From NCBI RefSeq assembly GCF_026016325.1, contig NZ_CP087203.1, positions 6,138,001 to 6,202,000 of the forward strand: a stretch of 64,000 nt of DNA, written 5' to 3'. The position numbers and the translations under genes were made by a program. How positions within the stretch are numbered: position 1 is the stretch's first letter; each line of letters starts with the position of its first letter. Shown piece after piece: positions 36,315 through 46,970 of this stretch. Source of the DNA: Pseudomonas sp. B21-056. Lineage in GTDB: Bacteria; Pseudomonadota; Gammaproteobacteria; Pseudomonadales; Pseudomonadaceae. The notes beneath the pieces are model-generated. The model was not told the DNA's origin and made no database searches. It saw only the letters and a list, made by a program, of their open reading frames with translations.

Positions 36315-37145
36315 ATGCTGCTGCGTTTTACCAAGATGCACGGCCTGGGCAATGACTTCATGGTTCTCGACCTGGTCAGCCAGCACGCGCATATTCTGCC
36401 CAAACATGCCAAGCAATGGGGCGACCGGCACACCGGTATCGGTTTCGACCAGTTGCTGATCGTCGAGGCACCGAATAACCCGGACGTGGACTTTCGCTAT
36501 CGGATCTTCAACGCCGACGGTTCGGAAGTCGAGCAATGCGGCAACGGCGCACGCTGCTTCGCCCGCTTCGTGCTGGACAAGCGCCTGACGGCCAAGCGCA
36601 GGATTCGCGTCGAGACCAAAAGTGGCATCATCGAGCTGGACGTACGCAGCGACGGTCAGATCGGCGTCAACATGGGGCCCCCACGCCTGATACCGGCCGA
36701 GATTCCGTTCGAAGCACCGGCCCAGGCCCCGAGCTATCAACTGGACGTCGACGGCACCGCGGTGGAATTGGCGGCAGTGTCCATGGGCAATCCCCATGCC
36801 GTGCTGCGGGTCAGCGACATCAACAACGCCCCGGTGCATGAGCTGGGGCCTAAGATCGAAAACCATCCGCGCTTTCCGGCACGGGTGAACGTGGGTTTCC
36901 TGCAGGTCATCGACCGTCACCGCGCGCAGTTGCGGGTCTGGGAACGCGGTGCCGGGGAGACCCAGGCCTGCGGCACCGGCGCCTGTGCCGCCGCAGTCGC
37001 TGCGATCAGCCAGGGGTGGATGGATTCGCCCCTACTGATCGACCTGCCTGGCGGGCGCCTGTCCATCGAATGGGCAGGCCCCGGCCAACCGGTGCTGATG
37101 ACCGGCCCGGCAGTACGCGTATACGAAGGACAAGTTCGTCTTTGA
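36315..37145 (+). CDS. dapF: Diaminopimelate epimerase
   Basis: A 276-residue enzyme converting LL- to meso-diaminopimelate with the two catalytic cysteines Cys75 (EQCGNGARC) and Cys219 (QACGTGAC). The ATG at 36315 starts the conserved [15 protein letters not shown]; it lies four bases after lysA. Provides peptidoglycan and lysine precursor. Confidence 0.96.
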   Translation: MLLRFTKMHGLGNDFMVLDLVSQHAHILPKHAKQWGDRHTGIGFDQLLIVEAPNNPDVDFRYRIFNADGSEVEQCGNGARCFARFVLDKRLTAKRRIRVETKSGIIELDVRSDGQIGVNMGPPRLIPAEIPFEAPAQAPSYQLDVDGTAVELAAVSMGNPHAVLRVSDINNAPVHELGPKIENHPRFPARVNVGFLQVIDRHRAQLRVWERGAGETQACGTGACAAAVAAISQGWMDSPLLIDLPGGRLSIEWAGPGQPVLMTGPAVRVYEGQVRL

Positions 37146-37158
37146 ATGAGCCAAACCC

Positions 37159-37884
37159 ATGACCGACACGCCACAGGTTCCAGCGCCACAGCCCGATGAA
37201 TCCTCGAGCCCGCTTCCGGAGGCCGCGGCAGTGGCCGCTTACCTGGAGGCTCATCCGGACTTTTTCGTTCAGCGTGAAGACTTGCTTTCAGTGATGCGCA
37301 TCCCCCACCGGCGCGGCGACACCGTGTCGCTGGTGGAGCATCAGATGAAGATCCTGCGCGAACGCAACATCGAAATGCGCCATCGCCTGTCGCACCTGAT
37401 GGACGTCGCCCGGGACAACGACCGGCTCTTCGACAAGACCCGCCGCCTGATCCTGGCCCTGATGGACGCCAGCACCCTCGAAGACCTGGTCATGAGCGTC
37501 GAAGACAGCCTGCGCCAGGATTTCCAGGTGCCTTTTGTCAGCCTGATCCTGTTCGGTGACAACGCCATGCCGGTGGGCCGCTGGGTGACCCACGCCGAAG
37601 CCCAGACGGCCATTGGCGGCCTGCTCACGGAAAACAAAAGCGTCAGCGGCAGCCTGCGCGAACATGAGCTGGATTTCCTGTTCGGCGAAGAACAGCGCAA
37701 GCAGATCGGCTCCACCGCCGTCGTCGCCATCGCTCATCAAGGCGTACACGGCGTGTTGGCCATCGCCAGCCGTGATCCCCAGCACTACAAGAGTTCGGTG
37801 GGCACGCTGTTCCTCAGCTACATCGCCGAAGTCACCGGCCGGGTGCTGCCACGGGTTGCCGGTTCGCTGCGCTCGGTACGCTGA
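37159..37884 (+). CDS. DUF484 family protein (GAF-like)
   Basis: A 241-residue protein with the N-terminal DUF484 block [24 protein letters not shown], a helical linker and a GAF-like domain ([43 protein letters not shown]). Invariably between dapF and xerC in gamma-proteobacteria, but with no defined biochemical role. Probably cytoplasmic. Confidence 0.92.
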   Translation: MTDTPQVPAPQPDESSSPLPEAAAVAAYLEAHPDFFVQREDLLSVMRIPHRRGDTVSLVEHQMKILRERNIEMRHRLSHLMDVARDNDRLFDKTRRLILALMDASTLEDLVMSVEDSLRQDFQVPFVSLILFGDNAMPVGRWVTHAEAQTAIGGLLTENKSVSGSLREHELDFLFGEEQRKQIGSTAVVAIAHQGVHGVLAIASRDPQHYKSSVGTLFLSYIAEVTGRVLPRVAGSLRSVR

Positions 37885-37885
37885 G

Positions 37886-38785
37886 ATGGAACGACAGCTG
37901 GAGGCCTACTGCGAGCACCTGCGCAGTGAGCGCCAGGTGTCACCCCACACGTTGTCGGCCTATCGTCGCGACCTGGAAAAAGTCCTGGGCTGGTGTCAGA
38001 AACAGAACGTTGGCAGTTGGCAGGCGCTGGACATCCAGCGCCTGCGCAGCCTGGTCGCACGCCTGCATCAGCAAGGGCAATCTTCCCGTAGCCTGGCGCG
38101 CCTGCTCTCAGCGGTACGTGGGCTGTATCACTACCTCAACCGCGAAGGCCTGTGCGATCACGATCCGGCCACCGGCCTGGCGCCGCCCAAGGGCGAGCGT
38201 CGGCTGCCGAAAACCCTCGACACCGACCGCGCCCTGCAACTGCTTGAAGGCGCGGTCGAAGATGACTTCCTGGCGCGCCGGGACCAGGCGATTCTCGAAC
38301 TGTTCTATTCCTCCGGCCTCAGGCTTTCCGAGCTGACAGGGCTGAACCTGGATCAACTGGACCTGGCCGATGGCATGGTCCAGGTGCTCGGCAAGGGCAG
38401 CAAGACCCGCCTGCTGCCCATTGGCCGCAAGGCCCGGGAGGCACTGGAACTGTGGCTGCCGTTGCGGGCGCTGAGCAATCCTGCCGATGACGCGGTATTC
38501 GTCAGCCAACAGGGTCGGCGCCTCGGTCCCCGGGCGATCCAGGTGCGGGTCAAGGCGGCCGGCGAACGCGAGCTGGGGCAGAACCTGCACCCGCACATGC
38601 TCAGGCACTCCTTCGCCAGCCATGTGCTGGAGTCCTCCCAGGACCTGCGCGCCGTGCAAGAACTGCTGGGCCACTCGGACATCAAGACCACTCAGATCTA
38701 TACCCACCTGGACTTCCAGCACCTGGCGACGGTCTATGACAGTGCCCATCCCAGGGCCAAACGTATCAAGGGCGACGAATCATGA
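37886..38785 (+). CDS. xerC: Site-specific tyrosine recombinase XerC
   Basis: A 299-residue recombinase that, with XerD, resolves chromosome dimers at dif. The catalytic set is visible: Arg in SSGLRLSEL, the [13 protein letters not shown] box, the later His in LLGHSDI, and the nucleophile Tyr in IYTHLD. The ATG at 37886 immediately follows the stop of the DUF484 gene (one base between). Confidence 0.95.
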   Translation: MERQLEAYCEHLRSERQVSPHTLSAYRRDLEKVLGWCQKQNVGSWQALDIQRLRSLVARLHQQGQSSRSLARLLSAVRGLYHYLNREGLCDHDPATGLAPPKGERRLPKTLDTDRALQLLEGAVEDDFLARRDQAILELFYSSGLRLSELTGLNLDQLDLADGMVQVLGKGSKTRLLPIGRKAREALELWLPLRALSNPADDAVFVSQQGRRLGPRAIQVRVKAAGERELGQNLHPHMLRHSFASHVLESSQDLRAVQELLGHSDIKTTQIYTHLDFQHLATVYDSAHPRAKRIKGDES

Positions 38786-39486
38786 CCATCGAGCTCATCA
38801 CTTTCGACCTCGACGACACTTTGTGGGACACCGCCCCGGTGATCGCCACGGCCGAAGCCGTTCTACGCCAGTGGCTGACCGACAACGCACCGAACCTGGG
38901 CGGCTTGCCGGTCGAGCATCTTTTTTCGATTCGCGAGCAGGTGCTGCGCGAAGAACCCGGCCTGAAGCATCGCATCAGCGCATTGCGACGGCGGGTGCTG
39001 TTCCGTGCGCTGCAAGAAGCCGGCTATGACCAATGGCAAGCGTCCGAGCTGGCAGACCAGGGGTTCGAGACGTTCCTGCACGCCCGCCATCAACTGGAAA
39101 TTTTCCCCGAGGTGCAGCCCACCCTGGAAATCCTCGCCAACCACTTCGCCCTCGGCGTGGTCACCAATGGCAACGCCGATGTGCGTCGCCTGGGGCTGGC
39201 GGATTACTTCAAGTTCGCCCTCTGCGCCGAAGACATCGGCATCGCCAAACCTGATGCGCGGCTGTTCCACGAAGCCTTGCAGCGCGGTGGCGCCACGGCG
39301 CAGACCGCCGTGCATGTGGGGGACCACCCGGGCGATGACATCGCCGGCGCCCAACAGGCCGGCCTGCGGGCGGTGTGGTTCAACCCGGCAGGCAAGGCCT
39401 GGGATGCCGAGCACGTTCCGGATGCGGAGATTCGCAGCCTGACCGAGTTGCCGGGGTTGTTGGCGGGCTGGCACGGACAGCCCTGA
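38782..39486 (+). CDS. HAD-superfamily hydrolase (YigB-like)
   Basis: A 234-residue HAD hydrolase with motif [10 protein letters not shown] (nucleophile Asp9, Asp11), motif [11 protein letters not shown], a lysine in IAKPDAR, and motif [14 protein letters not shown]. Overlaps xerC by 4 bases (ATGA), the same order as E. coli xerC-yigB. In E. coli YigB dephosphorylates FMN and sugar phosphates; substrate here not determined. Confidence 0.92.
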   Translation: MTIELITFDLDDTLWDTAPVIATAEAVLRQWLTDNAPNLGGLPVEHLFSIREQVLREEPGLKHRISALRRRVLFRALQEAGYDQWQASELADQGFETFLHARHQLEIFPEVQPTLEILANHFALGVVTNGNADVRRLGLADYFKFALCAEDIGIAKPDARLFHEALQRGGATAQTAVHVGDHPGDDIAGAQQAGLRAVWFNPAGKAWDAEHVPDAEIRSLTELPGLLAGWHGQP

Positions 39487-39496
39487 GCCTGCGACC

Positions 39497-39584
39497 TGTG
39501 GGAGCGAGCCTGCTCGCGATGAGGGAGTGTCAGCGACATTCATGTGTCAGACACACCGCTATCGCGAGCAGGCTCGCTCCCACA
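39497..39584. repeat. REPIN
   Basis: Inverted REP pair of the common type, between the convergent HAD gene and sutA. Confidence 0.9.
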
Positions 39585-39621
39585 AGGTTGCGCATAGCCT
39601 GAAAGCCAATCTGCACCCATG

Positions 39622-39650
39622 AAAAAGCCCGCGACGACGGCGGGCTTTTT
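39622..39650. terminator. Bidirectional intrinsic terminator
   Basis: AAAAAGCCCGC and GCGGGCTTTTT pair around a short GC loop; runs of A and T on both sides suit the convergent HAD and sutA transcripts. Confidence 0.9.
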
Positions 39651-39671
39651 CAGCAAGCAAGAAGCAGAAAC

Positions 39672-39995
39672 TCAGATAGGGCGGCTGCCGTACTTGTTGT
39701 CAGGCTTCTTGGGCGGATCGGCGACCACATTGGCCTCCACTTCCTGCACCTTTCCGCCCCTGGCCAGGAATTCTTCCATGGCCTTGGCGAGCGCATCGCG
39801 CTCCTTGTTCTTGGCCTCTACGCTCGGCAACTCGTCGACCGACACCGCAGCCTTGGCCTTGCCCTTGGCGGTCGGGGCCGGTACATCGGCGCCATCATCG
39901 TCGGCAACGTCTTCAGCCGCCGCTTCCAGGCCGTCTTCGGCCTCGTCTTCTTCACCGACTTCGAGGTCGTCGTTTTCCAGATCATCGTCGCTCAT
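39672..39995 (-). CDS. sutA: SutA, RNA polymerase-binding slow-growth regulator
   Basis: A 107-residue acidic protein: a disordered acidic N-terminus (MSDDDLENDDLEVGEEDEA), a short helix (SVEAKNKERDALAKAMEEFLARGG) and the conserved C-terminal tail NVVADPPKKPDNKYGSRPI. This matches SutA, which binds the RNA polymerase beta1 domain and aids initiation at rRNA and other promoters during starvation in P. aeruginosa. Confidence 0.9.
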   Translation of the reverse strand: MSDDDLENDDLEVGEEDEAEDGLEAAAEDVADDDGADVPAPTAKGKAKAAVSVDELPSVEAKNKERDALAKAMEEFLARGGKVQEVEANVVADPPKKPDNKYGSRPI

Positions 39996-40096
39996 GTTCT
40001 ACCTCATGACTTGCGAAAAGCAGATTAGTTATAGCCCAGCTACGCCATCTGTCGAAGGCTGCCAGAAAAAATTCAACATCCACCGGCAATCGGCGG

Positions 40097-40522
40097 TCAT
40101 GCCCCTTCACCGTACAAGGTGGCGAGGACTTTACGAGCACCGCCATGATCACGGTGCTCGCCCAGATAAACACCTTGCCAGGTACCCAGAGCCAGTCGCC
40201 CATCCGTTACCGGAAGGCTGAGCTGACATCCCAGCACGCTGGCCTTGAAGTGCGCCGGGAGGTCGTCCAGGCCTTCGTCGTTGTGCTCATAGTCGGCAGT
40301 TCCTTGTGGGATCAACCGATTGAAAAATCGTTCGAAGTCTCGACGTACCGCCGGATCGGCGTTCTCGTTGATGGTCAACGAGGCCGAGGTATGCTGCAGC
40401 CACAGATGCAACAGACCGACGCGACACGCCCGGAGTTCAGGCAGGCCGGCGAGCAACTCGTCCGTCACCAGATGAAAGCCCCGGGGCCTTGCCCGCAGGG
40501 TTATCAGCGTCTGTTGCCACAT
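40097..40522 (-). CDS. YjbQ family protein (UPF0047)
   Basis: A 141-residue protein from the ATG at 40522, which has GGAG upstream. Family features are [21 protein letters not shown] and a conserved histidine in HFKASVLG, with [18 protein letters not shown] near the end. YjbQ enzymes have weak thiamine-phosphate synthase activity. Normal length. Stands alone between sutA and amtB. Confidence 0.9.
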   Translation of the reverse strand: MWQQTLITLRARPRGFHLVTDELLAGLPELRACRVGLLHLWLQHTSASLTINENADPAVRRDFERFFNRLIPQGTADYEHNDEGLDDLPAHFKASVLGCQLSLPVTDGRLALGTWQGVYLGEHRDHGGARKVLATLYGEGA

Positions 40523-40692
40523 ACAGTTCTCCGCACGCTCGGCGCGCATTCTAGCGCGCTCAGGAAAAAAACAAAGAGCCTAATATTCCACCTTCGATGT
40601 AAGCCTTTGGCGCTGGAAAATCCTTGTCACCCACAAGACAAAAAGGCTTCGGAAAAACCGGCTCTTCCTGTGAGCGTTGACAAATCGCGGGC

Positions 40693-40724
40693 AAAAAAAT
40701 GCCCGGCGAACCGGGCAATTTTTT
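40693..40724. terminator. Intrinsic terminator downstream of amtB
   Basis: Stem GCCCGG / CCGGGC with A and T runs (AAAAAAATGCCCGGCGAACCG...), just after the amtB stop on the minus strand. Confidence 0.88.
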
Positions 40725-40733
40725 ACCGTGGGT

Positions 40734-42068
40734 CTACAGGTTGTAGCCACGCTCGTTGTGCTGGGCCAGATCCAGGCCGACAGCCTCTTCTTCCTCGGAG
40801 ACACGTAGACCCATGACGGCGTCCAGGACCTTGAGGATGATGAAGGTGACGATCGCGGTGTAGATCACCGTGAAGCCCACGCCCTTGACTTGAATCCACA
40901 CTTGCGCAGCGATATCGGTCACGGTGCCGAAGCCACCCAGGGCCGGCGCGGCGAACACGCCGGTGAGGATCGCGCCGAGGATACCGCCGATGCCATGCAC
41001 GCCAAAGGCGTCCAGGGAGTCGTCATAGCCGAGTTTGCGCTTGAGGGTGGTTGCGCAGAAGAAGCACACCACACCCGCCGCCAGGCCGATGACCAGGGCG
41101 CCCATCGGGCCCACGGTGCCGGCAGCCGGGGTGATTGCAACCAGGCCCGCTACCACGCCCGAGGCGATGCCCAGTGCGCTTGGCTTGCCGTGGGCAATCC
41201 ACTCGGCAAACATCCAGCCCAGTGCCGCAGCAGCGGTAGCAATCTGGGTCACCAGCATCGCCATGCCGGCAGTGCCGTTGGCGGCGACGGCGGAACCGGC
41301 GTTGAAACCGAACCAGCCGACCCACAGCATGGCCGCACCCATCAGGGTGTAACCCAGGTTATGCGGCGCCATTGGGGTGGTCGGGAAGCCTTTGCGCTTG
41401 CCCAGTACCAGGCACGCCACCAGGCCCGCGATACCGGCGTTGATGTGCACCACAGTGCCGCCGGCGAAGTCCAGCACGCCCCAGTCCCACAGCAGGCCGC
41501 CGTTGCCGGACCAGACCATGTGCGCAATCGGCGCATACACCAGGGTGAACCACACGCCCATGAAGATGAGCATGGCGGAGAACTTCATCCGCTCGGCAAA
41601 GGCGCCGACGATCAGGGCCGGGGTGATGATGGCGAATGTCATCTGGAACGTGACGAACACCGCCTCAGGGAACAACGCCGTCGGACCGGTGATGCTCGCC
41701 GGGGTCACGCCCGCCAAGAACGCTTTGCCCAGGCCGCCGATGAAGGAATTGAAATTGACGACGCCCTGCTCCATGCCAGTGGTGTCGAACGCGATGCTGT
41801 AGCCATAAATGACCCACAGGACGCTGATCAGACCGGTAATGGCAAAGCACTGCATCATCACGGAAAGAAGGTTTTTCGACCGAACCATGCCGCCGTAGAA
41901 CAGCGCCAGGCCGGGAATAGTCATGAACAGTACAAGAATCGTGGCAGTCAGCATCCAGGCGGTGTCGCCGGAGTTGAGGACGGGGGCTGCCGCCTCTTCT
42001 GCCATGGCCAGGCCAGGCATTACGAAGGACAACAGGGCTCCTAGCCCTGCGAATTTACGCAGAGTCAT
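40734..42068 (-). CDS. amtB: Ammonium transporter AmtB
   Basis: A 444-residue ammonium channel with an N-terminal cleavable signal (MTLRKFAGLGALLSFVMPGLAMA) and eleven transmembrane helices. Family blocks DTAWMLTATILVLFMTIPGLALFYGGMVRSKN and the pore-lining histidine regions AHMVWSGNG and VHGIGG are intact. The ATG at 42068 gives normal length. It follows glnK, whose product blocks the channel when nitrogen is plentiful. Confidence 0.95.
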   Translation of the reverse strand: MTLRKFAGLGALLSFVMPGLAMAEEAAAPVLNSGDTAWMLTATILVLFMTIPGLALFYGGMVRSKNLLSVMMQCFAITGLISVLWVIYGYSIAFDTTGMEQGVVNFNSFIGGLGKAFLAGVTPASITGPTALFPEAVFVTFQMTFAIITPALIVGAFAERMKFSAMLIFMGVWFTLVYAPIAHMVWSGNGGLLWDWGVLDFAGGTVVHINAGIAGLVACLVLGKRKGFPTTPMAPHNLGYTLMGAAMLWVGWFGFNAGSAVAANGTAGMAMLVTQIATAAAALGWMFAEWIAHGKPSALGIASGVVAGLVAITPAAGTVGPMGALVIGLAAGVVCFFCATTLKRKLGYDDSLDAFGVHGIGGILGAILTGVFAAPALGGFGTVTDIAAQVWIQVKGVGFTVIYTAIVTFIILKVLDAVMGLRVSEEEEAVGLDLAQHNERGYNL

Positions 42069-42105
42069 ATTGTTTTCTCCTGGGGCGTTGGGTTTGGCGG
42101 CTTTT

Positions 42106-42858
<753 letters not shown>

Positions 42859-43119
42859 ATGCTCGCCCCCAAAGACCTGCTCGACGCCCTCAGCGGCCAC
42901 GCCTCCCGCCTCTTGAGCGGCGATACCCCCCTGCCCAAAAGCGAAATCGAAAGCCAGTTCAAGGCGCTGCTGCAAAGCGGCTTCAGCAAGCTGGACCTGG
43001 TAAGCCGGGAAGAATTCGACAGTCAGATGGTCGTACTGGCCCGCACCCGGGCGCGGCTGGAGAGCCTGGAGGCGAAGGTGGCGGAGTTGGAAGCGCGACT
43101 CACCACTGACGCGAAATAA
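42859..43119 (+). CDS. ubiK: UbiK family ubiquinone biosynthesis accessory factor
   Basis: An 86-residue protein with the UbiK (YqiC/BMFP) pattern: an amphipathic helix and a C-terminal coiled coil (VSREEFDSQMVVLARTRARLESLEAKVAELEARL). UbiK binds UbiJ and lipids in the soluble ubiquinone-synthesis complex. In pseudomonads yifB commonly follows; here two signalling genes intervene on the other strand. Confidence 0.92.
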   Translation: MLAPKDLLDALSGHASRLLSGDTPLPKSEIESQFKALLQSGFSKLDLVSREEFDSQMVVLARTRARLESLEAKVAELEARLTTDAK

Positions 43120-43744
43120 GCGCTACCGATGAGATACGTTGCGGGCTCGCAATCGCTGCCAGCGATGCATTAAGGACGTGAGCCTTCAAACAGTAGGGGT
43201 GCCCGCTCCCTAATAAACGTCCTTCATTTCTCCAAGACCAGTCCTACAAGTATCGGCGTTGCTGACTGATTTCCGCGCCCATTCCTCCTCATTACAGTTC
43301 TCACCTTGAACTCGGTAGAACGCTACTAATGAGAAGAAAAGGAAAAGGACGCCAAGGGTCTGGATATCGCGATCTGGCATCGGGAAGTACTGTGCGGTCT
43401 GTGCTACGCGACTCCCAGGAAAAGCACTGTTCGCCTAAAAATCGTACTGCTTCAGGGCAGCCCGGACCATACCCATCCACTGCGCGGATGGGTCGCTCCG
43501 ATAGCGCTTCTAACGACTGAGTTTTACGCGCGGATGCTGGGTTGCAATCAGATTGAGGTCAGTTGGCGGCATTTCTGCCACCCAGATCCGCTTTTTGAAA
43601 GTTGCGGCGGCCTGCGGTAAAGAGATGGAGCCAGCCGGTCTGCTCGCAGGCGCACGCGGCTGAAATCCGATGCTGTAAACGACTGACTTCATCACGATCT
43701 TTTGACGATTACCTATCCAGCACGCGTGACCTGAACGCTAGGGA
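43120..43744. other. 625-base lower-GC gap with no supported gene
   Basis: Composition near 50% GC, lower than surrounding genes. It contains the hairpin ACCCATCC-ACTGCGC-GGATGGGT at 43472-43494. Two short open frames (43329-43520 +, 43510-43695 -) lack convincing starts or recognisable products; the second has a GTG-ATG start and might be a gene relic. The stretch looks like debris at the edge of an insertion. Confidence 0.6.
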
Positions 43745-45385
43745 TCAGAGCCGGAAACGGCCCACCAGCGTATTGAAGGACAACGCCAGGTTGGACAACT
43801 CCTGGGTCGACGCATTGGTCTGGTTCGCCCCCGCCGCGGTCTGGGTCGAGAGATCCTGGATATTCACCAGGTTGCGGTCCACCTCACGGGCCACGTGGGC
43901 CTGCTCCTCGGACGCGGTAGCGATCACCAGGTTGCGGTCGTTGATCTGCGAAATACCGTCAGCGATCTGCTCCAGTGCCTCACCGGTGGCCCGAGCCAGA
44001 CTCTGGGTCTCGGTGACCAGTGCCTGGCTCTTGCCCATGGCATCGACCGCGCCGTCGGCACGATTCTGGACCGCATGGATCATGCTTTCGATTTCACCGG
44101 TGGACGCCTGGGTGCGCGCTGCCAGGGCGCGAACCTCATCAGCCACCACGGCAAAGCCGCGCCCCTGCTCCCCTGCGCGAGCGGCCTCTATGGCTGCGTT
44201 GAGCGCCAGCAGGTTGGTCTGCTCGGCGATCCCGCGGATCACATCCAACACCTTACCGATATCCCGGACCTGCACGGCCAGATCACTGACCAATCCGGTG
44301 GATGAGGTAATTTCCCGGGTTGCATTGTTGATCGCCTGCACCGCATTACGGGCCTGATCGCGTCCATTGCTGGCTTGCGAACTGGTCGCTTGGGAGGCCT
44401 GGGAGGTGGAAACGGCATTGCGGGCCACCTCCTCCACTGCCGAGGTCATCTCAGTCACAGCCGTGGCCGCCTGTTGGATCTCGTCGTTCTGCCGGATCAG
44501 GGCACGACTGCCATCGTCAGTGACCGCGGTGAGCTCCTCGGCGGCGGAAGCCAACTGTTCCGAAGCGCTGGCAATCTGCTGGATGGTGGTTTTCAGGCTG
44601 GTTTGCATATCGCCCAGGGACTTGAGCAACTGACCGGCCTCGTCGCCACTGTTGCTGGTGATGTGCTGGGTCAGGTCACCCTGGGCAATGCGTTGCGCGC
44701 AATCAACCGCTACGGCAATCGGCCGGCTGATCAGCCGACTGATAAACACACCCAACAGTAGCGCCGCGATAAAGGCAATAACGATACCGCTGTACAGAAC
44801 CGTCCTGGCCGACGCTTCCTGGCGTGTGGCGGCCTTGGCGTCTTCGCTGATCTGACGGTCATTGGAGTCGATCATGATGGTCAACTGGTCCATCACCTTG
44901 CGATAGGTCTTCTGCAAGTCACCCATCAGCAGGGTGCGAGCGTTCTCCAGGTCGCCGGCCGCCATCATTGCCACGTACTGCTGCACCATGGCCTGGTAGA
45001 CCGGCCAATCACGGGCCATCTGGTCACCGGCAAGGCGTTCGTCTTCCGCCAGGTTGCCTTGACGATAAGCGGCGAAGGCCTGCTCACTGGCCAACTGATT
45101 GGCTTTCATCGAGGCCAGGAACTCATCCTTCATGCTCTGCGGAGCGTTGCTGGCAGTGGCGATGTACAGCCGGAACATGTCGCGCGTCTGGCCAACGGCC
45201 TTGGTCTTGGTTTGCGCCGTGTTGGCAACCGAGACCAGGTTGGTGTTGAAAGCGGTCTGCAGGCGTGCCGACAACGCAGCAACACCGCTGACGCCAAGCA
45301 TGCCCACGGCGAGCGTGATCAGGGCGCAGAGGAAAAACGAAGTGAGCAGTTTGGTCGAGATTTTTGCGTCATAGAGCCAGTTCAT
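43745..45385 (-). CDS. Methyl-accepting chemotaxis protein (4HB-type sensor)
   Basis: A 546-residue chemoreceptor: short N-terminal helix, TM1 (residues ~13-33), periplasmic four-helix-bundle domain with internal [22 protein letters not shown]2 (~190-210), a HAMP domain and the MCP signalling hairpin [20 protein letters not shown]. Starting at 45385 ([14 protein letters not shown]) gives a typical cytoplasmic start. The ligand is unknown. It is followed at short distance upstream by the histidine kinase gene on the same strand, so the two may be one transcript. Confidence 0.9.
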   Translation of the reverse strand: MNWLYDAKISTKLLTSFFLCALITLAVGMLGVSGVAALSARLQTAFNTNLVSVANTAQTKTKAVGQTRDMFRLYIATASNAPQSMKDEFLASMKANQLASEQAFAAYRQGNLAEDERLAGDQMARDWPVYQAMVQQYVAMMAAGDLENARTLLMGDLQKTYRKVMDQLTIMIDSNDRQISEDAKAATRQEASARTVLYSGIVIAFIAALLLGVFISRLISRPIAVAVDCAQRIAQGDLTQHITSNSGDEAGQLLKSLGDMQTSLKTTIQQIASASEQLASAAEELTAVTDDGSRALIRQNDEIQQAATAVTEMTSAVEEVARNAVSTSQASQATSSQASNGRDQARNAVQAINNATREITSSTGLVSDLAVQVRDIGKVLDVIRGIAEQTNLLALNAAIEAARAGEQGRGFAVVADEVRALAARTQASTGEIESMIHAVQNRADGAVDAMGKSQALVTETQSLARATGEALEQIADGISQINDRNLVIATASEEQAHVAREVDRNLVNIQDLSTQTAAGANQTNASTQELSNLALSFNTLVGRFRL

Positions 45386-45492
45386 TAGCGGATCCCTGTG
45401 GAGCAATGGCCCTTTGCCATATCAACCGAGAGATGCTAAGTCAGGCTAAATATTGACCACAATGCAGGGAATCGCATGACCGCTTGGATTAT

Positions 45493-46773
45493 TCAACGAT
45501 CATGCGCGGCCTTCAGGGATTGTTCCTGCTCAAGCGCAATTGGCAGTTCCAGTGCAAACAACGCCCCCTGCCCCGGCCCCGCACTCTGCACGGTCAGCTC
45601 ACCGCCCAGCTCATGAGCCGCCAGGATGCAGCTGTGCAGGCCGAAACCGTGACCGTCGACGCGGGTCGTGAAGCCGTGTTCGAACAACCGAGGCAGATTG
45701 TCCATGGAGATACCCTCACCGTTGTCCTCGACCTCTATCCGTACACGCTGGTCGTCAATGGCCTTCAGGCGCAGGGTGATCCGCGAGGGACGGTCGGTGA
45801 CCGGATCAAGCGCCTGTTTGGCGTTGTTGATGAGGTTGATCAGTATCTGCAGCACCTTGTGCTTATCCAGCGCCATGATCGGGGTATCGTTGAGCTCCTT
45901 GACCAGCGTCACGTGATGACGGGCCAGGGACACATGACAGATGCGCACCACATCCTCGATCAACTCGCGCAACGAGCCTGACTCCAACACGCTGGAATTG
46001 CCGGCATAGGACTGCTGGGTGGCGACGATTTCCTTGATATGGTCAATGCTCTTGGTCAGCTGCGCCAACTCATTGATCATGCTTTGCTGCTCGATTGCCA
46101 GCGATTCGGCCAGCTTGCCGAGATAGTCCGGTAGTGCCCGACCTTTCGGGTCGCTGCTGAAGAAGTCGCCGAGATCATCGGAATGCTCCTTCATCAATTG
46201 AACCACCTTGGCGACCCCCTGCCCTTTGGACGTATGGACTTTGTCGTACAGGACCTGGGCCGACACATTGACGCTATTGAGAACGTTGCCCACGTTATGC
46301 AGCACGTTGGTGGCGATTTCCGCCATGCCGGCCCGGCGTGCCGTAGTGACCAGTTCGGCCTGGGCCTCGCGCAACTCGTCGTTGACCCGGGCCATTTGCT
46401 GCGGGCTGGGGATCTTCAGGGCCGCGGGCACCAGCCGGACCAGCAGGACGGCGGTAATCACTGACGCAATCGCGGTGATCACCTTAACCAGCGCCGACAG
46501 CCAGTAGTAGGGTTGCCAGATGGTCAGGATTTCCATCACATGGCTGGTTCCGCAGGCCAGGATGAATACGCCGAAGGCCGCCAGCATCCAGTCGAAAGGC
46601 ACGTCCTTGCGCTTGTGGATAAAGTAGATGAGCGTAAAGGGAATGGTGATGTAGGAGAACGTGATCAGCCCGTCCGCAATCACGTTGGTCCATAGCAGAT
46701 CCGGGCGCCACAAGTAGCAATGTCCATGGGGCATGAAGCGGTTATCGGTCAATAACGCCAGCAAGTCGTTCAT
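45493..46773 (-). CDS. Membrane histidine kinase with ethylene receptor-like N-terminal domain
   Basis: A 426-residue kinase from the ATG at 46773 (GGAGGAAG upstream). Three transmembrane helices (~30-53, 62-82, 92-115) form a domain that aligns with Arabidopsis ETR1 with a constant offset of nine residues: Asp34, Tyr41, Ile44, Pro45, Ile71, Cys74 and His78 correspond to D25, Y32, I35, P36, I62, C65 and H69, the copper/ethylene-binding set. Then a dimerisation helix with H-box EIATNVLHNVGNVLN, N-box LINLINNAKQAL, VEDNGEGIS and GHGFGLHSC ATP-lid boxes. No receiver or response regulator gene is adjacent. The protein is likely a sensor of a small hydrophobic ligand; ethylene is an inference. Confidence 0.87.
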   Translation of the reverse strand: MNDLLALLTDNRFMPHGHCYLWRPDLLWTNVIADGLITFSYITIPFTLIYFIHKRKDVPFDWMLAAFGVFILACGTSHVMEILTIWQPYYWLSALVKVITAIASVITAVLLVRLVPAALKIPSPQQMARVNDELREAQAELVTTARRAGMAEIATNVLHNVGNVLNSVNVSAQVLYDKVHTSKGQGVAKVVQLMKEHSDDLGDFFSSDPKGRALPDYLGKLAESLAIEQQSMINELAQLTKSIDHIKEIVATQQSYAGNSSVLESGSLRELIEDVVRICHVSLARHHVTLVKELNDTPIMALDKHKVLQILINLINNAKQALDPVTDRPSRITLRLKAIDDQRVRIEVEDNGEGISMDNLPRLFEHGFTTRVDGHGFGLHSCILAAHELGGELTVQSAGPGQGALFALELPIALEQEQSLKAAHDR

Positions 46774-46970
46774 GGCCGCTTCCTCCCTGTGCCATTGAAT
46801 TGCCACAAATCGCAGTCTAGCAGAGGCCTGCGTGCTCATTTGCCAGGCCGTCATTACGCCCGCAACATCCTGCCAAGATTTCACCCGCCATTTATCACGC
46901 CGAGGATCGTCCTCACGACTAACCTTCGAAAGCCGCAGGATGCGGCGCCCATTCATTCAAGGAACGATTC

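Noticed and set aside
43329..43695. Two short open frames in the gap beside the chemoreceptor
   Set aside because: Overlapping, opposite in direction, without clear ribosome sites or similarity; described under the gap instead.
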